Positions 1 through 13,400 of a stretch of DNA of 64,000 nucleotides are shown piece by piece. This DNA comes from Varroa destructor (Eukaryota; Arthropoda; Arachnida; Mesostigmata; Varroidae). Location: assembly GCF_002443255.2 (NCBI RefSeq), contig NW_019211454.1, positions 64,224,179-64,288,178 of the forward strand, given 5' to 3'. Each line of letters opens with the position of its first letter. Position 1 is the first letter of the stretch. The position numbers were made by a program, and so were the translations under genes. The notes below the pieces were generated by a model that was given only the letters and a program-made list of their open reading frames with translations, searched no databases and had not been told where the DNA came from.

Positions 1-1355
1 ATAATGTTTCAAATATTATTCTAGCAACAGTTGGCCTGCTTTGTCGTAATAACAATAAGCCTAAGCTGATATTGGAATGACTTCTCTAACTAGGAGTTGA
101 TGAGTGCCTGTCGTTTTAATGCTATCATCGACAAAATTTCGTTCATTAAGGGTATAGCTACCTTATTCGAGGTGCGAAGATGCAATAAATTTCTTCCTTT
201 ATGCTTTATACACACGTAAAATCGTCGTAAACGGACTTGACTTCAAAGGATTTAATTGTATATCCGCAAAACCATAACTGCGCAAACTCCAATATTCTTC
301 CACAACGATATAATTCGAGTGCGGAGCATGAATATGCCGGGTACTGTTAACTCATTGAGCGTAGCTGAAAAGCTTTACGTCCGAATAGAAGCTTTATTTT
401 GCAACGAAAGTTGCCCTGAAACAGAAAACGAGTTAGTTAGGGACAGGAAAGGAGTTTCTATAAGGAGTACATACAAACGGCTAGGCTGTCCTTTACCTCG
501 TCCTTCTGCACCATTTACAATATGCAAGGGAAAAAGAGAATAAGCTTTTACTCAAACCAGTTAAGAGCTAGAATTATCTTTTGCCTGTTCTCAACTTCAA
601 CGAATCATTGTAAGCAAGAATTGTGGTACTCTAACATACATTGAATTTCTGCTATCAGTCTGATTCAATCGTGTCACAAGTAACAAAACTTCGATTGACC
701 CTGAACGCCGGCTAAAAAACTTGTTGAAGTGCGTTTGTAAAAACATCCTTCTAGCACAGTCTATTTCGACGAATGATCACGGCCCTCTAATACGGAAGAA
801 AGCTTGCTTACGTTAGCCTGCAGACTGACCCCCAAAATAGTGTAGACACGTTATTTTAGGGTCTATTTAGATGAACTGTTGGTCTGTTATTACACTATCG
901 GAACATCATGCTTATAAATGCGACGTCCTGTACGTGTCGAAAGAGCAAGGTACGTCGCACTTTAAGCTTTTCTGGCATGCAATTATGTAGTATAACGATA
1001 GTCGTGTCGAAAGTACTTCAATAAAAATCACGATGAGATTCGATTGGTGCTAAATTAGAAGAGATAGTTTCAATATCGGGGATTTTAAGGGCACCTTTGC
1101 AGGGTCGATGGACAAACGCACGTGGAAAAAAATCATGACTACCCCCCATTTGGTTTGGACAGGCAATAATCACCCTATTTTTATCATTCACTATTAAAAT
1201 GTAATTATTCGTTTTGTATGTTTGTTTTAGACCATCTTTACGTTGTCTTTTCGTTAGGTAACTCTTTTCCTTGTTCTGTTACCGGTGAATTTCGTTATTG
1301 TCTGTTTTATTCTGCATTTGTTCACTCGTTCGGTTCACGTACATTCAATTTGCAG
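1..1355 (+). other. Upstream intron or flank of Otop
   Basis: AT-rich sequence without a recognisable exon. The first visible Otop exon starts mid-codon, so this is probably the 3' end of an intron. The missing N-terminal coding exon was not located here. The short open frames do not look like proteins. Confidence 0.5.
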
Positions 1356-1464
1356 AAAATACCTGAGCTCAATGCTAAGCACGATCTACTGTGTTTTCCT
1401 TGTCTGTATGGGTTCAACATTCTGCGCCACCGAGAGCGTCCTCGAAAAGCGCCACGAGCATGGG
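1356..1464 (+). CDS. Otop: Otop exon A: TM1
   Basis: Preceded by an acceptor ending in tttgcag and followed by a consensus donor (GTGAGT). The first base completes a codon begun in an earlier exon. It encodes 36 residues including STIYCVFLVCMGSTFCATES, the first membrane helix, and ends in phase 0. A Met codon at 1372 lies inside the helix start and is unlikely to be the true initiator. Confidence 0.85.
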
Positions 1465-4400
1465 GTGAGTTTTTGCCGTTAACGCTGCCGCTGCTATCTG
1501 TCGAGTAGCAGCAGCAGCAGCAGCAGCAAATATGGTGAACGGGCAATCGTTATCTACCAATGTGCGCCGGCATACACTAAAAGAGAAGGCGGGATCTGCA
1601 TGTCGCTATGCACGCACGAGTGTTAGGTAAAGGGTTGCAGACAGAGAACGAGCTTCAGTGAAAAATGGTGACTGAAAAAAGAAGGACAGAGGAAGACACA
1701 AAGAATGGGGGAGTTGGTTAGGCCAGCGCGCGTCAGCGTACCGCCGAACGTGGAGCTAAATTTAAGTGAGACTGGCTAGAGTCAAGCCCTTCTTTATTCC
1801 CTAGGATCCTCCCGTGAAAACTCAATAACCTGATATCGGCCACCTCACATACAAGAAAGAAGGCGCAAGATAGGGAGAGACTTAGGAGGCAACGAGAAGC
1901 GGGCAAAGGGGGCAGAGCGGAGCGTGACCTAACGCCATGGCAGAAGTGTCGTCGTTAGAATGTACGAAGAAAGTGGATGGGACCGTGCGCTAGAAAAAAA
2001 ATTAGGCTACACTGAAAAGACACGGCCTGCTACTGTCGACGTCCTTGTGGTAGACGGTAGGCAAATGCGTTGGTCGGCGGATGTATTAAGAAAGCCAGTG
2101 TATACATCCAGAGTCTGGAAAGACAGAAAAGATGGGATGAGCAGGCTGGAAAGGGGGAGAAGAAAGACGTATTGACAAGACAGCTATTCACAGCAAATAG
2201 TGGCTGAAACGAGGGCTTTCTTGGCTACACCAACCCTCAATAGAATTTGGCCACTCTGAAAATACCAGTCCGTTGAGCGCTATACTAAAAAGAAACCGTT
2301 CCAACTGCAGGTACCGCTAGTAGGTATCTACTGTAACTTTTCTGCTTGCATGACGTGTGTAGGCATGAGCCAATCTATTTCTGTCGAGTTTTGAAAGCCC
2401 GTCGTTTTGCTTAATGCCAACCCCGAAGCTAATGGTTGCCACTTACGCTATATTCTTTTTCTATTATTATCTAGTCTTTGTCACTCGTTGCTGTTGTGTG
2501 ATGTAACTGGAAATATCTAATGATGTAGAATTCTCCACACTCCTATATTATGCATTTCAACGATTAGTCTACTTCGTCAGTATGTTGCTAATTACATGTC
2601 GAGCATCGGTACAATCCCGTATTCCCGCAGTGTTTCATAAACCTAAATAGGATTAGATAAACTTTGTCTAGAGACCTAATTTAGAGGGCGGAATTTTTAG
2701 CGATTCACATTTTAAACTGACTGTCGTTGTGGAGGCGTCATACGTCCTCTCGTATCTCAGAATTAACAGATTTCAGGATGATGAATACACAGGAATCTCC
2801 GTAAAGTTCCACACAGTAAACCTACTTACTAAGATGCATTCTAAAAATGCCACTGCATATTGTCAGCGTCTAAAAAATGCACATCTTTTGTCTTCGCAGA
2901 AAAACGTAGGTAGACGTGCTCAGCTGTCTCTCGTGGTGAATGCCGAGAATGGATCACTCGATATGGAAAATCTCTAATATGTCTAATTTCATTTTTGTCG
3001 TTCTAGGAAAGGAATCACTCGGTGAAAATCTTCAGTATTCTCGTTTCCCTTATTGGAATAGGCTGGCTGTTTGCTCTGCACATTGACATTTTATGGTACA
3101 AGAACTCCGCCAGTAGACAGGTTGGTTGATTGATTAGTATACGGTGAATGTGGAAATTGCTGTTTTAATCAGCTCTGACGTGTCAGCTGAATCATCCGTT
3201 CGACGGGGTATTGTCTAAGGGGTAAATAGACAGCGTTACTGAACACAATCAAATACTGTGCTGCAGATAGAAAAGTTCTCAAGATAAAATTGTTCGATCT
3301 TCTTGTTATGCCCGGTCGCACGTCGTGCGATAGGGCCAATGACTACAATGAAAGTCTTGAGTGATCTTATTAGTTAGTATGCCGTTTAACCTAACCATAT
3401 GTCGTCGTATTGGTAAGGTACGATCTCGAACAAGGCCAAGTCAGGGGAATCTTTATATGCACTCGACAGCGAGTGTATTTAAACAGCAAGCAAAACGGAA
3501 TCTTCAGCCTCAGCTATGGTTTCTCGAGGGACGCCACAGCGGTAGCTTTTACCTTAAAGGCGGAATGGTTGGTAAGTGCATGGTTCTAAATCCTTACTCA
3601 TTCGATAAAGGCGATTAATCTATGCTAAAGTAGCTGGCTGGTAGTAGACGTTGAGGTTTACCCAACGTTACTGACTGAGAAAACGTAAATTGCCGTTTTC
3701 ATATATTCGTTAAATTTAGGTCATAACTAAATTGTAAATATGAATTGCATCTAAATGACGAAATGTAAAAGCGCATCCAACGTCGACCGTCATCCTCATT
3801 CTGCAACAGGTTCCTAGGGTCGTATATGGTAGATGGCGTGGGTTACAGATCGGGCTACGTTCGACACATGCCGTTGAACTCAATCAAAGACAAACAGAAT
3901 CGCCCAAAGTCTCGTTAAGGTCTATTTAGACGTCGCTTAGCGACATTACCTATGTAGTTTATTCCAAAACAATATGTCCACTGTAATTTAACTAGACCAT
4001 TCTTTTTTCATAATACAGTGACTGGTGCCAGTTATTTGAGTGTACTCCATAACAACTCATTACGTTACGTATTCGGAAGGACCTTAGTGAAGACGTCGAA
4101 TTTTTTTTAGCAGGACGAAGCACCTGTATACCATCATCTTGACGTAGGAGCAGGTCTTTCGGACAGATGGGTCGGACAAAAAGGTACTACTCTGTTCAGC
4201 CCCCAAACTTATCGCCAGTGGATCTTTCTTGTGAGGACACCTTAAATCTAAAATCTAGGCCAAAACTGATCACTTCGAAAGGATTACACATTTGCTGCAC
4301 TTTGCAAACCAGTAACCCATCGGTAGCCATTAGGTAGGAAATCATTTTTAACACGCGCGGCAAGGAAAAAATCAAAAAAAGCAAAAGAGTATAGATACTC

Positions 4401-7400
4401 TTTTGCAATTTATATGTTATATGTGAATAAAATTAGCTAGCAGTAGCTAACTGCAATTTCTTTTGAAAATTCGCGCTTTATTTCGAAACTGCTTTGTCCT
4501 TCTTGAAATACAATTTGAATTTTTTTGCTGTAAATCCTCAAGTGATCCGGCTGCAATTATGTTTGCCGGCGGAACCCACTGTATTAAACGCGAGTTATGT
4601 TCTCTCGGTGCTACTAAGTTAACTGTACTGAACATTAACTTATTGACGCTAAAAGAACATATAGTAACTATATATATTGGTAGCGTTGTCTATCAGATAT
4701 CATTCGACGATATATCCTTTCTTCTTTGAAAGTTCTGTTGAAGTCGAGTAGATATGCAGCGTATTGCTCGTAAACGGAACCTCATATGTAGAAGATAAAC
4801 AAGCATTTGTTTATCTATATATAGCACACCATATATATACGTATATATATCAACGGTGTTTATGTTAGTTGCGGTGATTATATGACATTTATGTGCTGGG
4901 CGATATTAACGACGCAACGCGTCCGTTCAGCCCTCCATATCAGCCGTTATCACCAGAACATCTGCGATGTCTTTCTCCTCGTTCAACTGCTTACGCCTTT
5001 CTTATCCAAGTCTCACCAATATTCCTGTGTTGAATTTCAATGAGAAAAGAACCAATTGTCGACAAGGTCAATCAGACATCGGACTTTTTGCAGACTGAAG
5101 AACTTCGACCCCTTCTGAAAAAAAGATTTTTCTACTTTGACTCCACGTTGCCGCCGCTGCTGCGTCAGCCTATTCCCTTTAGTCCCATATCTTAAGCAGG
5201 CGATTTATTATCTTTAGCTGAATGCCACGTCTTATGCAGATCGCCACCCCCGCAGCCCCTGACGTTCCTGTTATCAGATTAGCTCTATTTCATAAGTCCA
5301 GAGGGAGCCAGCCCTCATACGAGCAGCTCGTCTTGGCGCGATTCAACACGAAAATAAAGGCGTTCAGCAACCAAACTGAACCTCAATTTAATTACGAGAA
5401 CAAGGCATAAAGGAATATAGGGTCAGCGACACGAATACCCGCTAACAGCTAGAATTGTAAAACTAGGTTGGCGCAAGCCACTGTGGAGTAAGTCAAAGAT
5501 AAATCAGTAACGAGACTGGAAAATAACTGATGGAAACTAACAAAAAATGGACTGAAAATACAAGTAGTTATCTAGTATACCATGCAAGAAAACATTACAT
5601 TGAACTAGCCATAAACGAGGAAAGCTATTGACGGCCATAGTTTCATCGATAGTATTTCAGTTGCCTAAAATTTGTTTAACAGCAAGATAGTACTGCATAA
5701 TTCTCGCGCAATAGTACATGTCTTTTATAGTACTACGACGCTTTCTGTGTTGTTCAAATGAGAAAGAAAGTCATCTAGGCTTCTCAGAGGGCTGAATCCA
5801 AATCAAAACAAGATGGCCTCTGATCAGTTGCTCGCATACAATCATAAAGAGAGAATGTTACTCGCATATCTACAACGTCATCGACTTTACTGCGGCTGTC
5901 TTTACTTTCAGCCATTGTTATCTTCGTCAAAAAGCCATCGCGTCTATTGCAGTTGAGTGATACCGTAGGGAATTCATCTTGTTCAATGTTCTTCGGTCGA
6001 GAGCGATCCATCGATCGATTAGACAAACAGCGACGCTAGCATTAATGACGATCGGATCTTTCTCAGATTTCTGATCATGCAGCCGAATTTTTGCCTATTT
6101 GCATTCTTAATGTTGAAGTTCAATGCCATGTCCACTGGCCGGTTTTGCTCATCGCCTTCTTTATGCGATACGACCCTGTTGTACTGTAACTGTAGTTGAA
6201 TAGATGGAACATTGGCCCATGTTACCTGTTTCATTACTGAATATTAATTTATTGTCCGTTACATGAGAATATTTATTTCAAGACATGCATTCAAGTCTCA
6301 AACATGTATTTGGTTTCTGTATATGTGGCCTGCGATTTTAAGGACTAAAGGACGCAAAAATTAAGTACGCACCAATGTCTGGAAGTTTTAAAGGGAACAT
6401 GCTTTTGCTTGACCTGTCTAAATGTTTTTGATCCCGTTCGCCTCCGCTTCCAGTCGATTTTGAGTACCTTCGTCTCTTCTTTAATTTAGGCGATAGGATA
6501 AATGCTAGGTGCTAAATTCTTTGGCTCCTACTGGTCTTATTTCAGGACCTTGAATTACCTACCGTTAATTATCTAATTCTTGGATAATAGTAGGCAGTCA
6601 TTTTCTTTGTAGCTCATTGTACGTTTTTAACAGCTCCGTTCGCTATCGTGAGTAATGCAAATGAATAGTAGTACTTTATACATTATTCGAAATCAAGTGT
6701 TAAAGAAAAAGCTCATCCAAAGAAGTAATACGGGCTTTGTACAAAAAAACAACGCATTTCAAATATGAAACATACCAACGATACGTTGAAAGTAACATCA
6801 GTGATTCCTATCACTGGATCCGATAGTTTTGTCCTTACTATCGAAGGCTCTACTTCGAAACAAGGAGGCCTTTTGTCTTCTTTGCTCAAAGGGCATTTTT
6901 GTTTGACCGATTATCGGCTCTGTGCGATGAGTCCTCTTTAATGAAGGTCTCAGTAATAGAGATATGGAATCTTTTACATGCAACGGACGTGCCGTACGTC
7001 TTCGCACGTATAATAGACAGATATAGTTTTCGTATTGAAATGGCTAGCTTACCGGCGGACATCTTCACCGTTCGTCATACATATAATCACCATTATCAGA
7101 TTGTTACATAAAACCTAATTTGGAGAAAAGTCGAATACTTACGGGTGCCTAGATAAAAAAGAACTAGCAGACACCGAATAGTTTTTCATAGATAGGTAGA
7201 TTTTTGTGTTTCGCTGAGCATGAGTGAACTCACCGGCTTCTATAACTAGCAGTGCTTCTTGCTGCTATTATTTCTGCTTCGATTAAACGAATTGTCTCGG
7301 TGATTGGATGCCCTTTATCGCAGAAAATACGTAAAAATATCGAATTGAGAGAACCGATATACCGGTTATCTACAGAACAATGAGATGAACAGGCTTGTCC

Positions 7401-10400
7401 GTGGATAGACTGAGTATATTGTTTTTAATTAAAATGATACAACGCCAAAACGTCGATTTTTAATATCATATAGCCTATTCTTCGACGCACTAAAATCATG
7501 GAATATACGAATTAATTCCTGTTTCACACATATACATAGTGTATACATTATCCGTTTGATTCGTCTATAGGAATGATGGCCGGTCACGTGCAAGAGTATT
7601 AACATTTTTACCGTTTGTATATAATTGGCTCATTTAGTCTGGCATAGACACTGACCTATGTCTGTTTCAACAGCTGTTAACTTAAAAGTCTTCTGGCTTT
7701 TTTGAGATCTTCATCGAAAGCACGCTTTTTTTTTCTGTACGATTAGGGAACGATACTTGTAGAACTTCGCATGTTGAAGTCGTAGTTTTAAGTACCCAGA
7801 TTACATGACGCTGTATTCAAGTTGGAAGCTCCATCAACACCTCTGAAATATGCGCAATCGATCTATATGTGACAATACATCACATAAGAGTACCAAACAC
7901 TTTAAATGCACTGGTACTTTTAGCTAGGTTTGTCTACGTCGACTTTTTCGAAGTACAGCTCTGTGTCGTGACGATTTATTGAAACACCTTGTTTCGAGCT
8001 TGTGCTAAACTTTAAAGAAAAGGATCAGTGTATTACGCCTGGCCCAAACACAACCCTATCAGCGAAGCCGGTCTCATAGGCTGAGTTAGAATCAAAATGA
8101 ATAAATAATCTGGTATATACATTGACGGAAGAGAGACGGCAAGATTTTCTAGTGTCAAGAGCTCGCAGCCATTTACCTCATACAACTGTCACCGCTATAA
8201 GTGAAATTGTTCCCAATCCAAATTAGGATTTTAACTATATTAATACCCCCAGCAGAATGTCATTTGTCAAAATGACTATTGACTATCTTGATAACTATTG
8301 TTAATTTTGTTCATGCATCATAATAATTATTACTATTTATACACACATATATATATATATATGTATATAATTGTACACATAAGAACTGATGCACCTGCCG
8401 AGCGTACAGCATTAGTACGAGTACAAAGCTTCTCTATACATATCCCGCTCAAATAGCCCCCGTGCCTTACGGTTCCGGATCGTAGCGACAGCTAGGAATT
8501 ATGATTAATTACTATTGCTTAACAATTTGTCCGCAGGAGGCCTCCAGACACAAATAAACAGTCAATGCCTTATGTCCTTTCAGTATTTTGTTTCTGCCAC
8601 CTGATTAACGAAGGTCTTCAGCTCGAACAGTACATTCAGCTGGTCTGTACAGACGGTGCACATACGAATAATGTTCTTGGAGTCGTCTTCCACGTGCTGC
8701 GACCCATTTATGCATTTTATCAACTCTTCATGGCCTTCAAGTACTCCAATGTATGTCTTCGCAGAACGAACTCTTATTATATGGACATATATATATATTA
8801 GCGGATATTAACGCTTAGATTTTGATGTATGTGATTCTCAAAAGAGGACAATGAGCAACGTAAAACTGACTAATATAAAATGATTGAATACTCCTCAGCA
8901 ATCGAAAAATTTTCAGATCGATAGCTCTACTGTGTGTGCGTAAGATGTTAAGATCTTTTTTACCGGTTCTTATAACTGGTCGTTATTCAGCTGGGCATTT
9001 AGCGAAACACGTGTTCACTGTTGAAAGTTTCAAAGATCGAGGAACGTTCCGAAAGCCGCTCTTCACTCTAATTCGTGCTGACGCATGTTTCCGATTTCGG
9101 AGGAAGCGGATCGCATGTTTCGGTTTTCTACCAGTGACCCAAGATGCATAAAAGGCAATATTGACAAGCACGTCTAACTGTGATTAATATTATAAAATTA
9201 GATGTATGTGCCATTTTGCTTTCGCCTTTTTGTTTACCGATATTGAGGCGCATTCCTGATACTGGTGCTGATCTAGCGTATTAGATACTTTTGTTTTTTT
9301 AGCATTTACAGCCAGACAGCGCGTAAAAACAAATGAAGAGAAATATTTCTTCAATATTTTCATGGCGTTTCAAGCGTCATAATCACGGTTTGCACTGAGC
9401 CGGCGAAATGATTGCCAGTAAAGTATCATACCATGTTAAAATCCACCCATCTTTTACGTAAACACATAGTGTTGTAACACGAGGGCTAATTTTATGTTTT
9501 TGTGAACTTCCTGAGTTTCCCGGCTACGAATCAGCGTTACCTGAAATCGAAGGCATCAGTTCGCAGCCTCTAACACGTCAAATACCATAAGTTATTACTG
9601 CATAAGGCACCCGCCCAATGGCCTGAACGTAACTGGACCGTATAAAATATTTGTCGTTTCGTCGGTATGACAATTCGAACAGTGTATTTACTTAATCCTT
9701 GCCGTCATACGTAAGATGCTAGCTGTTTTGAGTACGTGTAATGCTGATAGAGCTTCAGTCCCGCCACGGTGATGGGGCTACCTTTGTTGAGATTCGCAGC
9801 GTTCTCTGACTATCTAACCAAATGTCTGGAAAAGCGGACAGAATCGGAGCATTTTCTTTTTTCGATAAAGCTTACAGAAATCAGAGAATATTAAAATAAG
9901 TAACATTTCGTGTCGGATATTCAACTTCTACATAGTACATAAACACATTGCGTACACTGGTATTGTAAGCGATTAATTCCTGTCGTTTTCTATTTCCACA
10001 AGGCATCCTAAACTAGTTATCCTGCTGTGAAAATAAACGTCCTTTTGCAGATTGTCATCAACCACTCCAGGCATATTGCGCGGTTTGGGGCAATGCATCT
10101 GATTGCTACGTCGCTCTACTTTTGGTTTTTCTCAATAGTCGAAGAATACAAGCACGCTGAACACGATTCTTCTGAAATGAGCCGCGGTCATCTTCTCAGT
10201 CATCACGGTAACGACTCACTTGTTGTTAGCCTGGTTACCGCTGTCAGCGAAGCCATTCATGGGTGAGTCCATCTCTTCTCCCTATTAAAAACTTTCCATA
10301 TATCTGAAGCACAGTTAATAGTCACTGTTTTTTCTACAATTTTTGTTCTTTATAACGTTACCCCATCACAATGAAATTAATTGTAGGTCAATAAGGCTGC

Positions 10401-13400
10401 CCACCACTTTGATACTTGCAGTTCAGCTCAATTTATATATGAATCCATAAGCAAGCTGTTTGATAGCATCGAAAAATGTCAATATCGACTCTGTTATATA
10501 AATGTGTTACGGGTCCCGCTAAGAGCCGTTCCGCAAGCACACCCGTATTTACAGATATCTTTCCTGTCTAAATCTTACTTCATTCTGGCGTTGTGGGGAT
10601 ATCTTGCAGATATTTATAAATTGGTTGGCGTTTTATGACCATGGTGGTTATGGTAATCGTGGCGGTAGCAACATATAGCTATTTGTTGATTAGCGATTTT
10701 TATGTATCTGTTCGTTTTGTTCGAAGACCACCATGTGGACGTATCCATATCTTCTTCGGGCGAAGCAGCGTTACGTTTTGAATGCGTTCATTTTAGTACA
10801 GCTTGATGTCAAATTTATCATGGCCTTATATTGAGCTCCTATGTGCAGAAGCCGTAAAGTTATCATGTTGCCCTCTCTTTTTGGCCATTGGCGCGTCAGA
10901 AACCATCTATCGAAAAAGCTATATACATCACCGCGTACACTTCCCGTTACCCCACATATTAACGTTGACTTCCGGTTTACACTTATGTATGTGTCTAAAC
11001 ACGAGAATTAACACATCATCAGAATTTCTGGGCTGTCTTTTAGTATTGCTGCCGTAGTCGGTGCCTGTCGATGTTACCCTTCTGATATTTCAAATAAGGA
11101 CAATTTTATGGACGTAATAAATATCTAATGAATATATTCAGCGCATAAATCAATTGATCTAACGCTGTCTTCAAACAGACAGTTCGAGCCCAGTTTCAAA
11201 ATGAATAATAGTGTAGTTTCTTGTTGTACTTGATAAAATTGCTACATACATTATAAATCCTTGTGGTGAAAAATAATTTTCTCTCAAGGCTGATTTAAAA
11301 AATGGACGAACTGCTTTCTCATACTATTGATACACTTTGACCGTCATCAATACGATCTGCAATTGCTTCTGTTAACCGTTATAATTCGTTAATTCTGCAC
11401 CACTGGAATAAAGTTTAGCTACTTGGTTTTGCCGTTATTACCGTCTCATCCCATTAAATTTAAAAATTGAAGAAAAAAATCCCATTTGAAAAAAAAAATT
11501 GAAAAGACATTGTGATGCTATTTGTTTTATTTGTTGTTTAGCTAGAAGGCAAGAGTTTCGGCTAGGGTATCAGCAATTAGGCTGGACTGTCCTGATACGT
11601 AAATGTTCCGACCGTTTTTGTCATGACTAGCAAATTTGTCTATTTTTTTGTGTACTATTTTACCGTCATGTCGACGACCAAAACGATGATTACGTCAATG
11701 ATAGTAGCAATAGCATGAAAACGCAACTAGTATATTTCAGTAGATTTTGTATTCGGTTGCCTGTTGTGTCATCTAACCTATTTTTGAGTATATAATAAAC
11801 CGATGATTGACTGATGTGGCGGGTTCTACAGCACGTCCCTGGTAGATTCAATTTACACAGTAATTTCAGTTTATTTCAAAGATTACGTTGAGAGAAAGCG
11901 TCACTTCTATACAGTTACTTACTAATGTACTATTGACAGTAATTTAAGATGCGTAGCTACGCTTAGGAAATTTCGATCTATTTTCAATCGTATAAACAGC
12001 CATATATGACCGACTAATCGACAGTAGCACGTATTCTGGTGCACCCTATACACAAAGTACTAATGTTGGACATGTAGGTCCACGTATCTCATCCACATCA
12101 TAAAACTACGTAAAATCATTTTTCATCTTCCAACGATTAGTTGCGTAAGCTACCTTTTTGAAACGTAGATGAAAGCATTTAAGGATATTTAAGCTCAAAA
12201 GATCCGAACGGACCGAAACGAACGTTTTCCTGAATCGTTCGTCCGAAGCGTTACCTCTACCTGTGCCACGATATAGCCAGAACTAGCTCGTTTAAACCCA
12301 TGCAGTCTTGAGTTTTGCTGTCGGGCCTCACCATGTTCATTAAATTGGGGAAACGATCATTCGGCTTGAAGGCGACAAGGTTGGGCATTTAAACGGATAA
12401 TATATATGATTGCATAATGCGCTTTGTGCGTGTGTTACCGTCTTATGCTTTAAAAATGGACACGTAACAAAAACAAGCACTGTAACTTATCATACAATAA
12501 TTTTAAGTCAGGTTAACTTGCTCGTCTTGGTTACGCTACCCCGTCTTTGAAACAGGAGCAATTCGTTGTCAAATCACACCAGCTATACGCCGACCCACCA
12601 TGCGGTGAGTCAGCGTGAGGAACGTGCCGTACACTCGGGGCATGATACGCGCCACGATACTGGCGGAAATTCAGGACACCACGGCAAAGATCATCATGGT
12701 TCGAATATCACGGGCTTTTTACAGCCATTTACTGTTGAATACAACATTATCCTAGCCGGCGTCTGGTTTATCGTTTGGCAGAACATCGGAAGAGGTTTGT
12801 GACCAGCGTTAGATTTATGTTAAGCGAAAGGTTCAAGTGCCTAAGTTTCTGATGGATCACAGAAAGCTGATCATACCAGCTAGCGTACAATGATAGGACA
12901 TAATATCTTTGTAACAAAAAACTTTGCTAGAACATATGCTTAGTGTGTGTATATATATATAATTATTCAGTTGTCTGTACCTTTTGATTTAATACTTTGA
13001 CGCGGCATGAACGCGGTATAATTTACATAATGTGTATTCTGTCGAATTTCCGGTGAGCAGGTCCTGAAATTCAGATACGACGTGAATCAATCTGTACAAC
13101 GGGTCAGGACGCCCGCTATCAAAGCAATCTTGTCGTAAGCGCCGATTGCCATGCATCAAATAAAGGCCTATTTGCCGGTCTCTTCTTACTTCTCGTATCG
13201 GTGGTAGCTCTTGTCATTGCCCAGGTTCGTTAGCTACGTTTCAAGTACTCGCCCGCAACTATAGCCAAAGAACCAAAACAGATTATATCAAATATATATA
13301 GATATATGTACTTGCTAAAAGTTTGTTCCAAGAAGCATGTAAACATACTTGCAGCCATGACGGAAATAGTGCGTCGTTATCAGAATTTGAGCGTAAATCA

